Source of the DNA: Okapia johnstoni
Lineage: Eukaryota; Chordata; Mammalia; Artiodactyla; Giraffidae
DNA: 64,000 nt
Direction: 5' to 3'
Assembly (NCBI GenBank): GCA_024291935.2
Contig: CM044310.1
Location: 118,926,213-118,990,212 of the forward strand
Shown: one piece after another, positions 15,331-26,211 of the stretch
Numbering within the stretch: position 1 is the first letter of the stretch
Layout: every line of letters begins with the position of its first letter
Program-made: the position numbers and the translations under genes
The notes under the pieces: model-generated
The model's database searches: none
What the model saw: only the letters and a program-made list of their open reading frames with translations
Told to the model about the DNA's origin: nothing

Positions 15331-17370
15331 ACAGTGAAAAGAGAATCTCACCTCTTCTCACTTTCTTCTCCGAAATCCCTCTCTGTGCTTTTTCAGTGTT
15401 TTAAATTATTGAGACTTTCAATGGCTAAGTCAAAGATCTCTCTTGGTAAATGTTACACTGCACTTGAAAATATGTGGGCTATTTTCAAGTATCTTTTCAT
15501 GTTGATCGCTAACATAAGTCCACAGTAATAAGAAAACAGCTTCTGTGTGGTTTCGATCCCTTTAAACCATGCAATTTTTGCACCTTGTTTCATGTCCCTA
15601 GGTATATTCCAGTGTCTCCTAGTGTATCGTCTATGGGAACTTTAACAGAATTTGTATCCCGCTGCTGTATGAAAATTGTATAATTTTTTAAAAAATAAAT
15701 CTTAATTACGTTGAACTGGTTCACAGTGCTTTTCAGGTCATCAGTGACTCGATGGACACGAGTTTGAGGAGACTTCAGGGAACAGTGAAGGACGGGAAAG
15801 CCTGGAGTGCTGCAGTTCACGGAGTTGCAGACTTGGACACAATAGGTCAGGTAAAAATAAAATTGGAAGTAACAAATTTGGGGGAACCTATCAAACTCAC
15901 ATGGAACAGCTAAACAAGAGAAATTTCTTTGCCCAAAAGTCTGAATACAACTTATATGTTCTATTAAAAAAGAATCCTTCTAAATTATATTTTTTGATTG
16001 TGACTGTGCACATGTAGAAAGCAACCATTTTAGACTCCGGCATGGGTTCCAAGCCAGGACATAATCACAGAAAATGGAAAAAATCATTCCTAAAAAACTC
16101 TAATGAGAAATTAAAATGAATAAGCATTTTTATCCTAGTTGAGAAATTTAGCATGTTATTAACAAATTGCTGATATATATAGACAAGATACCAAGGCTGT
16201 AACCCTTTCTTTAGAACAAAAGCAATCTTACTTTATAAGTAAAGAAAAAATTTTAAAGTTGTAAAATATGAAAAGAATCACTGACATATCAAACTAAATC
16301 TTTGTGATTAAATTATACCATGGTTCAAACACCCCTTGAAGGAAGTAGACAAAAAACCTAATGATTACTTTTTGCTAGAAGTAATCTGAAATATATGAAC
16401 AAAGCATTTTCATAGATCTGGGATACCTGCTAATTATCTCCTTCTTACCAAACATATATTCATTCAAGCATGTTATATTAGATCTTTTAGATCAAGTCAT
16501 AGGTAATCTTGATATAAAACTGATCAGAATGTGAAAATATAGGAGACCAAGGATTTTGGCTCCTATGGAGCTGAAGGAGCCAAAACAAGCTGAATTTTAA
16601 CTACATATCTGGTTCATAAATGGCCATTGTGAATGGCACAGAGGTGAAACAGCCATGTAAGAAATCATAGTTAAGACTGACCTTAAAGCATTATACAGAT
16701 TTTACAGTTTTAATAGATTAGTAAACCTAGAAAAAACAATCCTTTAGACTATTTATATACTATATATCTAACAGTTTTTTACTTTTCAATCTTGAATGAG
16801 TCACATAAATAATTTTAGATCAATAATAATGCTATCCAAAATTGTTTTGAATATTTGGTCAAATATTCAGGAAATGGTAGAGCTTGGGATTTACTTCAGT
16901 GGATCTGAGCTTGATTTTCTCTAAAAAGAACAAAGGCAGCACACAGACAATTCTAATGGATGTTTTACCCAATTGAGGTAACTGGCAAAAATATCAGGAA
17001 CAGAAAAAAATGAATCATACAATGTTAACATTTTCATGCACACATACATACACTACTTAGGAACTATATACATATTAAAAGTGATAGAGAAAAATTATTC
17101 ATGTCAATAAAATCAAGAACAGATTTCCCTGTTTAAATCTTATAATTTATTTCTGGCTGATTCTCTGTATTTTTTAAACATGCTAGGGCAAAAACACATG
17201 ACGGTATGATATAAATTAGAGCTCTTGCTTCTGAATCTTTTATTCTTTTGAAAATATCACTAGTGTTGAGTGATATTTTAGATTTAACAGAGTTGAACAT
17301 ATATTAGTAATAAGATTCTTGTAAATATTATAGAAAATACAAAGATGTGATAAGAATTCTATTTCTGGAA
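15331..17370 (-). other. Decayed unit C intron sequence
   Basis: 16600-17340 aligns, diverged, with intron 1 of units D, E and F (35700-36390, 51430-52030, 62840-63690). 16360-16550 aligns with intron 2 of D and E (29750-29940, 48830-49010). KRAB-A and KRAB-B should lie between those blocks but are absent, so a deletion near 16550-16605 joined the introns. A BovB/BOV-A tail lies at 15745-15850. I see no other gene here. Confidence 0.55.
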
Positions 17371-20300
17371 TATGTTGTTGTTCAGTTGCTCAGTCAGGTC
17401 TGACTCTTTGCGACTCCATGGACTGCAGCACGCCAGGATTCCCGGTATTTCATCATCTCGCGGGTTTTGCTCAAACTCGTGTCCATTGAGTTGGTGATGC
17501 CATCCAGCCAGCTCATCCTCTGTTGTTCCCTTCTCCTCGCGCCTTCAATCTTTCCCAGCATCAAGGTCTTTTCCAATGAGTTGGCTTTTCGCAAAAGGTG
17601 GCCAAAGTATTGGAGCTTCAGCTTCAACATCAGTTCTTCCAATGAATATTCAGGGTTGATTTCCTTTAGGAGTGACTGGTTTAGACAAAGATGCCACAAA
17701 AAAAGAAAACTACAGGCCAATATCACTGACGAACATAGATGCAAAAATCCTTAATAAAATTCTAGCAAACAGAATCCAACATCATATTAAAAAGATCATA
17801 CATCATGACCAAGTGGGCTTTATCCCAGGAATGCAAGGTTTCTTTAACATCCGCAAATCAATCAATGTAATACACCACATTAACAAATTGAAAGATAAAA
17901 GCCATATGATTATCTCAATAGATGCAGAAAAAGGCTTTGACAAAATTCAACGTCCATTTATGATAAAAACCCTCCAGAAAGCAGGAATAGAAGGAACATA
18001 CCTCAACATAATAAAAGCTATATATGACAAACCCACAGCAAACATTATCCTCAATGGCGAAAAATTGAAAGCATTTCCCCTAAAGGCAGGAACAAGACAA
18101 GGGTGCCCACTTTCACCACTACTATTCAACATAGTTTTGGAAGTTTTGGCCACAGCAATCAGAGCGGAAAAAGAAATAAAAGGAATACAGATAGGAAAAG
18201 AAGAAGTAAAACTCTCACTGTTTGCAGATGACATGATCCTCTACATAGAAAACCCTAAAGATTCTACCAGAAAACTACTAGAGCTAATCAATGAATATAG
18301 TCAAGTTGCAGGATATAAAATTAACACACAGAAATCCCTTGCATTCCTATGCTCCAATAATGAGAAAACAGAAAGAGAAATTAAGGAAACAATACCATTC
18401 ACCATTGCAACAAAAAGAATAAAATACTTAGGAATATATCTACCTAAGGAAACAAAAGACTTATATATAGAAAACTATAAGACACTGATGAAAGAAATCA
18501 AAGAGGACACAAACAGATGGAGAAATATACTGTGTTCATGGATTGGAAGAATTAATATAGTGAAAATGAGTATACTACCCAAAGCAATCGATAGATTCAA
18601 TGCAATCCCTATCAAACTACCAATGGTATTTTTCACAGAACTAGAACAAATTATTTCACAATTTGTATGGAAATATAAGAAACCTCGAGTAGCCAAAGCA
18701 AGCTTGAGAAAGAAGAATGGAACTGGAGGAATCAACCTGCCTGACTTCAGGCTCTACTACAAAGCCACAGTCATCAAGACAGTATGGTACTGGCACAAAG
18801 ATAGAAATATAGATCAATGGAACAAAATAGAAAGTCCAGAGATAAACCCATGCAACTATGGACACCTTATCTTCGACAAAGGAGGCAAGAATATACAATG
18901 GAGAAAAGACACTCTCTTTAACAAGTGGTGCTGGGAAAACTGGTCAACCACTTGTAAAAGAATGAAACTAGAACACTTTCTAACACCATACACCAAAATA
19001 AACTCAAAATGGATTAAAGATCTAAACGTAAGACCAGAAACTATAAAACTCCTAGAGGAAAACATAGGCAAAACACTCTCCGACATAAATCACAGCAGGA
19101 TCCTCCATGACCCACCCCCCAGAATATTGGAAATAAAAGCAAAAATAAACAAATGGGACCTAATTAAAATTAAAAGCTTTTGCACAACAAAGGAAACTAT
19201 AAGCAAGGTGAAAAGACAGCCTTCAGAATGGGAGAAAATAATAGCAAACGAAGCAACAGACAAACAATTAATCTCAAAAATATACAAGCAACTCCTGCAG
19301 CTGAAATCCAGAAAAATAAACGACCCAATCAAAAAATGGGCCAAAGAACTAAACAGACATTTCTCCAAAGAAGACATACAGATGGCTAACAAACACATGA
19401 AAAGATGCTCAACATCACTCATTATTAGAGAAATGCAAATCGAAACCACAATGAGGTACCATTACACACCAGTCAGAATGGCTGCTATCCAAAAGTCTAC
19501 AAGCAATAAATGCTGGAGAGGGTGTGGAGAAAAGGGAACCTTCTTACACTGTTGGTGGGAATGCAAACTAGTACAGCCACTATGGAGAACAGTGTGGAGA
19601 TTCCTTAAAAATCTGGGAATAGAACTGCCATATGATCCAGCAATCCCACTGCTGGGCATACACACCGAGGAAACCAGAATTGAAAGAGACGTGTGTACCC
19701 CAATGTTCATCGCAGCACTGTTTACAATAGCCAGGACATGGAAGCCACCTAGATGTCCATCAGCAGACGAATGGATAAGGAAGCTGTGGTACATATACAC
19801 AATGGAATATTACTCAGCCATTAAAAAAAAAATACATTTGAATCGGTTCTATTGAGATGGATGAAACTGGAGCCCATTATACAGAGTGAAGTAAGCCAGA
19901 AAGAAAAACACCAATACAGTATACTAATGGATATATATGGAATTTGAAAGATGGTAACGATAACCCTATATGCGAGACAGAATAAGAGACACAGATGCAT
20001 AGAACAGTCTTATGGACTCTGAGGGAAAAGGTGAGGGTGGGATGTTCTGGGACAATAGCTTTGAAACATGTATATTATCATATGTGAAACAGAACACCAT
20101 TCCAGGTTCGATGCGTGAGACAAATGCTCAGGGCTGGGGCAATGGGATGACCCAGAGGGCTGGGGTGGGGAGGGAGGTGGGAGGGGGGTTCAGGATGGGG
20201 AACACATGTAAACCCATGGCTGATCCATGTCAATGTATGGCAAAACCCACTACAATATTGTAAAGTAATTAGCCCCCAACTAAAATAAATAAGTTTATTA

Positions 20301-21272
20301 AAAAAAAAAAAAAGGAGTGACTGGTTTGATCTCCTTGCAGTCCAAGGGACTCTCAAGAGTCTTCTCCAGCAGTAAAGTTCAAAAGCATCAATTCCTTGGC
20401 GCTCAGACTTTTTTACTGTCCAGCTCTCACATCCATATATGACTAATGGAAAAAACGTAGCTTTGAGTATACGGACTTTGTCGGCAAAGTAACGTCCCTG
20501 CTTTTTAATATGTTGTCTAGGTTTGCCACTGCTTTTTTTCCAAGGAGCAAGTGCATTTCAATTTTATGGCTGCAGTCACCGTCCACAGCGTTAAACAAAG
20601 CCTGTCACTGTTTATATTGTTTCCCCATCTATTTGCCGAGAAGTGATGGAACCAGATGCCATGATCTTCGTTTTTCGAATGTTGAATTTTAAGTCAGCTT
20701 TTTCACTCTCCTCTTTCACCTACATCAAGAGTCTCTTTAATTCCTCTTTGCTTTCTGCCATAAGGGTGGTGATATCTGCATATCTGAGTTTACTGATATT
20801 TCTCCCTGCAATTGTGATTCCAGCTTGTACTTCATCCAGCCCGGCATTTCACATGATGTACTCTGCATATAAGTTAAATACACAAGGTGACAATATACAG
20901 CCTTGACATACTCCTTTCCCAATTTTGAACCAGTCCGTTGTTCCATGTCTGGTTCTAATTGTTGCTTCTAGACCTCCATACAAGTTTAGGAGGGGGCAGG
21001 TAAGGTGATCTGATACTCCCATCTCTTTAAGAATATTCCACAGTTTGTTGTGATCTACAGAGTCAAAGGCTTCAGTGTCGTCAGTGAAGCAGAAGTAGAT
21101 GTTTTTCTGAAATTCTCTAGCTTTTTCTATGATCCAGTTAGTGTTGGCAATTTGATCTGTGGTTCCACTGCCTTTACTAAACCCGGTTGTGCATCTGGAA
21201 GTTGACATACTGTAAAGGATTTTGAGCATTACTTTCCCAGCTTGGGAAATGAGAGCGATTGTGCAGGGGTTT
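17371..21272 (-). mobile_element. BovB, interrupted by a young L1
   Basis: The antisense BovB 3' end runs 17371-17667. It resumes at 20328 and continues into the RT region to about 21272 (minus-strand FCFTDDTEAFDSVDHNKLWN, GCILSPCVFNLYAEYIM). Two substitutions in the first of these motifs and scattered frameshifts show it is inactive. The gap is exactly the L1 at 17683-20312 with its target duplication. Confidence 0.92.
17683..20312 (+). mobile_element. 5'-truncated L1 with long open ORF2 fragment
   Basis: An open frame runs from the insertion to the stop at 19853-19855 (727 codons counted from 17672, where the first few codons are BovB flank). Visible landmarks are the reverse-transcriptase core with [13 protein letters not shown], the catalytic FADDMILY at 18221-18244, and a C-terminal C-x3-C-x7-H-x4-C knuckle near residue 620 ([18 protein letters not shown]). 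The endonuclease, ORF1 and 5' UTR are missing, so it cannot move. A ten-base A tract near 19822 shifts the frame, so the C terminus differs from the usual L1 end. The 3' UTR has a G-rich tract at about 20150-20200 and a poly-A. A perfect 15-bp duplication, aggagtgactggttt, flanks it at 17668-17682 and 20313-20327. The open frame over about 2.2 kb indicates a recent insertion. Confidence 0.95.
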
Positions 21273-22205
21273 GAATGAGTGCTGAGTATACTAAAAATGG
21301 AAACAATCAGACCTGAGCTTAAGTCATCAAAACTCACAAAACTCAAGAACCCTACTCAACACAGGAGAGTGTTCATTTTTCCAAAGCAAACAGAACTAAG
21401 AAGACATGGATTTCTCATTAACTGTGGCAGCTTATTCACACTCCTCACTACATCTTTAAGATTTTTATTAAAGATAAAGAGAAAAAGTAGGAACATCTTA
21501 GTGCTGGAATCTCAGAGAACCACCTGAACCAACGGAAATGAGGTGTAAATGGGATAAATGTTAGCAGTGATCTGAATCTCTCCTGAAAAAATATCAGTTT
21601 TATGCAAATTTCACTTCATATGTAACTTCCAATGTTCTGTATATTAAAAGTACAGTTAAGCATGAGTCCTTCCTGCCAATATAGAGAAGATTGTCTCACA
21701 TTTTTGTTCTCCATCTTTCCCCCAAACTTTCTGTGGAATTCTGGACCGCTGAGGTAATTCTATTTATAAGGACATTTTCTTAAGCCTTTTCTAAATGTCT
21801 GACGTTGCATCTACATGTGAATTCATCACTAATTTCCCCTACTTCTCTAAGACCCCAAGACTGAAGCACATCCCAGTAGGATTCTCAGAACCTATGCCTC
21901 CCTGGGTTGATCTCTCACAAAGGGAATGTTTTCACCAGTTGAGAGTCATTAATTTATGTTGAGAATTCGTAATACTCCATAGAAAGCCAGGATACAGACA
22001 ATGCAGAAAAGACTCTAGGACTAAGGGAGATGTAGTCTAAAGAACAGGTCTTCACTATTATAAGAAAAAAAGAAAAAAATAAGTTGATAACAAATGTCCT
22101 AGGCAGAAATATTAGAAGCAGAGAAGTAAAGGTTTGTAGATTCTCAGTCCAGGCATTTCAGGAGGAAAAACAGACACAGCCCCAGACCCAGGACAGGGCG
22201 TTTAC
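21273..22205 (-). other. Unit C intron 1
   Basis: It is homologous to 37180-38040 (unit D) and 52060-53015 (unit E), between the shared 'aaacaatcagacctgagctt' region and the start exon. I find only chance short ORFs. Confidence 0.55.
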
Positions 22206-22220
22206 CAGAGAAGCTGCCAT
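22206..22220 (-). CDS. Orphan KRAB-ZNF start exon, unit C
   Basis: ATGGCAGCTTCTCTG is followed by the donor GTAAAC on the minus strand. This encodes MAASL rather than MAASQ. No KRAB or ZNF exon survives downstream on this strand before the convergent + units. It is a relic of a fourth minus-strand gene, or a start exon available for chimeric splicing. Confidence 0.6.
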
Positions 22221-23620
22221 TTCCTCCTCTTCTTCCTCCTGCTCTGCATCTTCTTTGGGAATGTTATGTTGCAAATTCACATCTGTGTCTTGAGAAAATA
22301 CCTTCAAAGGCATCTGCACAGCTCTTTAACCTGCAACCACAACAACTACAGACAGAAGGACCTTGAAAAGCTGAAAAGACCGACCTCTCCTGTCCTCCGT
22401 CTCAGGAGAGATTCAGCAACAATCACTTCCTAATTGGAGACCAGCCTGTGAACTAATTTCTTGATTGTTCTCTCCCCATAGAGAGCTCCTAACCCTCAGC
22501 TCACACAGACCATGTGAGCTCACTGACTTCCCTGGTCCAGATCCAGCTAGACCAACCTTGCTGCCTCTCCTTGGACTGAAGCCTGGCCTCAGCTCTCACA
22601 AAGGGACCAGGAGCCACGTCCTTAACCCAGGCCTCCCCTTAGAGTCCCCTGGAGCACTTCCTACACACCACACTGATGCTCCCACAGGACCAACACAGAA
22701 CTCTGTTGGGAGGGCATCAGTCAGGACACTGGTCACATGATCCAGATGGGAAACCAGATGGAAACCACTTGGCTATATTCTTTTTGAACCATTTCAGTGA
22801 ATACAAATCACTCAAGGTCAGGGCCCCACTCTAAGAAGTTACGAATCTGCAGGTCTGAGGTGCAGAAATGAGTCTTTAGCAAATATCCCATTTGTTCTGA
22901 TGTTTCTTCCCCAAGACCCACATTCAGACACCCAGAGCTCAAGCCCTTACACTCAGCACACCTGAGACCTCTCTGTAGGGGAGGATTTAGAATGGGAACT
23001 TCTGAGGGAGGTCAAGGCTAGAATCAGGCAGAGAAAGTTCTAGTACTTGGGGTTCAGGCCTTTCTAAGTGACCCTGGGTGAAGTGCTCTGGGCTCCCCAG
23101 GCTGAGGGTGGATGGGTCTATTCAAACCAAGAGGAGTAGGATTCTGGTGAGTTCTGAGGGTGTCATTGAATGGGGGCCTGTGCAGTAGACCCTGGGGTTC
23201 AGCAAGATTGCTGATCTCAAGGAAGGGGGTCATCTAGTGGAGGTGCTCACAGGACTGGCTGGTGTGGGTTCAGGGACCTGCAGGCCGGCTGCTCCCCAGA
23301 CAGATGCTGAGGCAGCAACAGCATGGAGCAGTGCAGGGAAGCTCTCAACAGTACTCTGTATGATCCTTCTTATTAGAACCATCACAATGTCCCAGCAGTT
23401 ACAGAGAAGGGGGGAAAGTACCATGGACAAATGATGGGAAATGTATGATCAAACGATCTGAGGCTTAAGGGCAGTAAGGAAACTAACTGTTACAGATGCC
23501 ATCCCACTGTGCTACCAAAGAGTTTATTGTTATGTGCTCTTCCCTGCAACCTTAAATAAGATGGGAGAGGTTAATGGTGGTGGTAGGTTAACACTTCATT
23601 CATTCACACCAACTTTACCA
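22221..23620 (-). other. Unit C 5' flank and unit D downstream block
   Basis: 22221-22740 matches the start-exon flanks of other units. 22741-23430 is the conserved downstream block of unit D. The + ORF at 23237-23434 is one of four related small ORFs in this block (see findings). No other gene is seen. Confidence 0.55.
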
Positions 23621-23636
23621 CAAGAAGCCATTCAGT

Positions 23637-23642
23637 TTTATT
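23637..23642 (-). terminator. Conserved AATAAA poly-A signal, unit D
   Basis: TTTATT on the + strand in 'cagttttattgattaacatg', at the place aligned with units A, B, E and F. It would end unit D's transcript about 2.5 kb past the stop codon; 1.6 kb of that is an inserted BovB. Confidence 0.65.
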
Positions 23643-23960
23643 GATTAACATGTATGAACATCACATATAGTCAGAATAAAACCTTTTACACTCCACTGTG
23701 TAACTTTGATTAAAAGACATATTACAACCATAAACAATGATATTCGTTCCTCTGATATAATGATCTGAGAGTTGTGATTTCTATGGTTACAAAATGGAGG
23801 CTAATCATTTAAGAAAGAAGGCTTAACAATAATTACAGAAATTTTCTGGAAAGGGTTTCCCATACATTTTAGGGTATCAGACGTTATTTGAAATATGTCA
23901 AATATTCATGATTTCTGCGGATATTATAAAATACATCAAGATTTCAGTGAACTGTCATTA

Positions 23961-25534
23961 TCAGTTCAGTTCAGTTCAGTCGCTCAGTCGTGTCCGACTC
24001 TTTGCGACCCCATGAATTGCAGCACGCCAGGCCTCTGTGTCCATCACCAACTTCCGGAGTCTACCCAAACCCATGTCCATCGAGTCGGTGATGCCATCCA
24101 ACCATCTCATCCTCTGTCGTCCCCTTCTCCTCCTGCCCCCAATCCTACCCAGCATTAGGGTCTTTTCCAATGAGTCAACCCTTCACATGAGGTGGCCCAA
24201 GTATTGGAGTTTCAGCTTCAACATCAGACCTTCCAATGAACACCCAGGATTGATCTCTTTTAGGATGGATTGATTGGATCTCCTTGCAGTCCAAGGGCCT
24301 CTGAAGAGTCTTCTCCAACACCACAGTTCAAAAGCATCAATTCTTCGGCGCTCAGCCTTCTTCACCGTCCAACTCTCACATCCATACATGACCACCGGAA
24401 AAACCATAGCCTTGACTAGATGGACTTTTGTTGGCAAAGTAATGTCTCTGCTTTTAAATATGCTATCTAGGTTGGCCATAACCTTCCTTCCAACGAGTAA
24501 GCGTCTTTTAATTTCATGGCTGCAATCACCATCAGCAGTGATTCTGGAGCCCCAAAAAATAAAGTCTGACACTGTTTCCCCATCTATTTCCCATGAAGGG
24601 ATGGGACCAGATGCCATGATCTTAGTTTTCTGAATGTTGAGCTTTAAGCCAACTTTTTCACTCTCCTCTTTCACCTTCATCAAGAGGCTCTTTAGTTCTT
24701 CTTCACTTTCTGCCATAAGGGTGGTGTCATCCGCATATCTGAGGTTATTGATATTTCTCCCGGCAATCTTGATTCCAGCTTGTGTTTCTTCCAGCCCAGC
24801 GTTTCTCATGATGTACTCTGCATATAAGTTAAATAAGCAGGGTGACAATATACAGCCTTGATGTACTCCTTTTCCTATTTGGAACCAGTCTGTTGTTCCA
24901 TGTCCAGTTCTAACTGTTGCTTCCTGACCTGCATACAGGTTTCTCAAGAGACAGGTCAGATGGTCTGGTATTCCCATCTCTTTCAGAATTTTCCACAGTT
25001 TATTGTGATTCACACAGTCAAAGGCTTTGGCATAGTCAATAAAGCAGAAATAGATGTTTTTCTGGTACTCTCTCGCTTTTTCGATGATCCAGCGGATATT
25101 GGCAATTTGATCTCTGGTTCCTCTGCCTTTTCTAAAACCAGCTTGAACATCTGGAAGCTCACCGTTCACGTATTGCTGAAGCCTGGCTTGGAGAATTTTG
25201 AGCATTACTTTACTAGCGTGTGAGATGAGTGCAATTGTGCGGTAGTTTGAGCATTCTTTGGCATTGCCTTTCTTTGGGATTGGAATGAAAACTGACCTTT
25301 TCCAGTCCTGTGGCCACTGCTGAGTTTTCCAAATTTGCTGGCATATCGAGTGCAGCACTTTCATAGCATCACCTTTGAGGATTTGAAATAGCTCAACTGG
25401 AATTCCATCACCTCCACTAGCTTTGTTCGTAGTGATGCTTTCTAAGGCCCACTTGACTTCACATTCCAGGATGTCTGGCTCTAGGTGAGTGATCACACCA
25501 TCGTGATAATCTGGGTCGTGAAGATCTTTTTTGT
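23961..25534 (-). mobile_element. Young 5'-truncated BovB in unit D 3' UTR
   Basis: The minus-strand frame 25496-24183 is open for 437 codons. It covers the RTE reverse transcriptase: SGGDGIPVELFQ, QDWKRSVFIPIPKKG, FCFIDYAKAFD and the catalytic YADD at 24737-24726. A single in-frame TGA at 24183-24185 follows G-H-L-M. The same frame then continues open to 23976, ending T-R-L-S-D. The endonuclease domain is lost by 5' truncation. The perfect 11-bp duplication aactgtcatta lies at 23950-23960 and 25535-25545. The aligned site in unit E (about 44790-44800) is empty. Confidence 0.95.
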
Positions 25535-25545
25535 AACTGTCATTA

Positions 25546-26211
25546 TATTAACCTTTAAAAGCATAACTTGATAATTTACATCTTTAGTATGTGGAATTAT
25601 TCCCTGAACACTTACATCATGGTGACCTATAGGGATGTGTGACATAAATGACAAACACCTTCATTTAGATGTTCACTGTACATGTTACATCACTGTGTCC
25701 TTAATCCTCTAATGGAGAAACATATAAATGATTTCTCCCTAGACAGAAGGGCTTCTCTCATCTCTGAGATACCAACCATCAAAAACCTAAGTTTGCATGC
25801 ACACTAGAAATGAAGCATATCATGGAGTAATTAGAGAACTGAATTACATTCATTTTCAAATAATCACAAATCATGTCAATATAAACAAGGATACATTGCT
25901 AATTGTACCTTTCTAAACATCAACCCTTCATCTCGTGATCCACACTAACATATCATTTTTCTATCTGTTTTAACTGTGGATTACTATCTACAGTACTTCT
26001 CCTTAAGAGGAACTTCGGAAAACAGGTCTGATGTAAAGCTTTCTAGTATGGATTTTCTGATATTTATTTAGATTTCACTTTTCATTAAACCATTTTGTAC
26101 ATTTTTTTTTTTTTACATTTCTACATCATTCCATATCTTTCTTATATAAATGGTCTCGTGTTTTCTGATGTGTATGTTTAGGACAAACTTCTTCCATCAC
26201 TTATTTCATTA
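25546..26211 (-). other. Unit D proximal 3' UTR
   Basis: AT-rich sequence between the unit D stop codon and the BovB insertion, homologous to the 3' UTRs of the other units. It has no ORF of note. Confidence 0.65.

Noticed and set aside
17672..19855. 727-codon ORF as a host gene
   Set aside because: It contains the L1 reverse transcriptase and lies within a target-duplicated, poly-A tailed insertion.
22465..22740. 91-codon ORF mirrored at 4720-4959
   Set aside because: Lies in duplicated start-exon flank; no start context or domain, and the frame is not kept at 38060-38900.
24183..25496. 437-codon ORF as a host gene
   Set aside because: It is BovB reverse transcriptase within a target-duplicated insertion.
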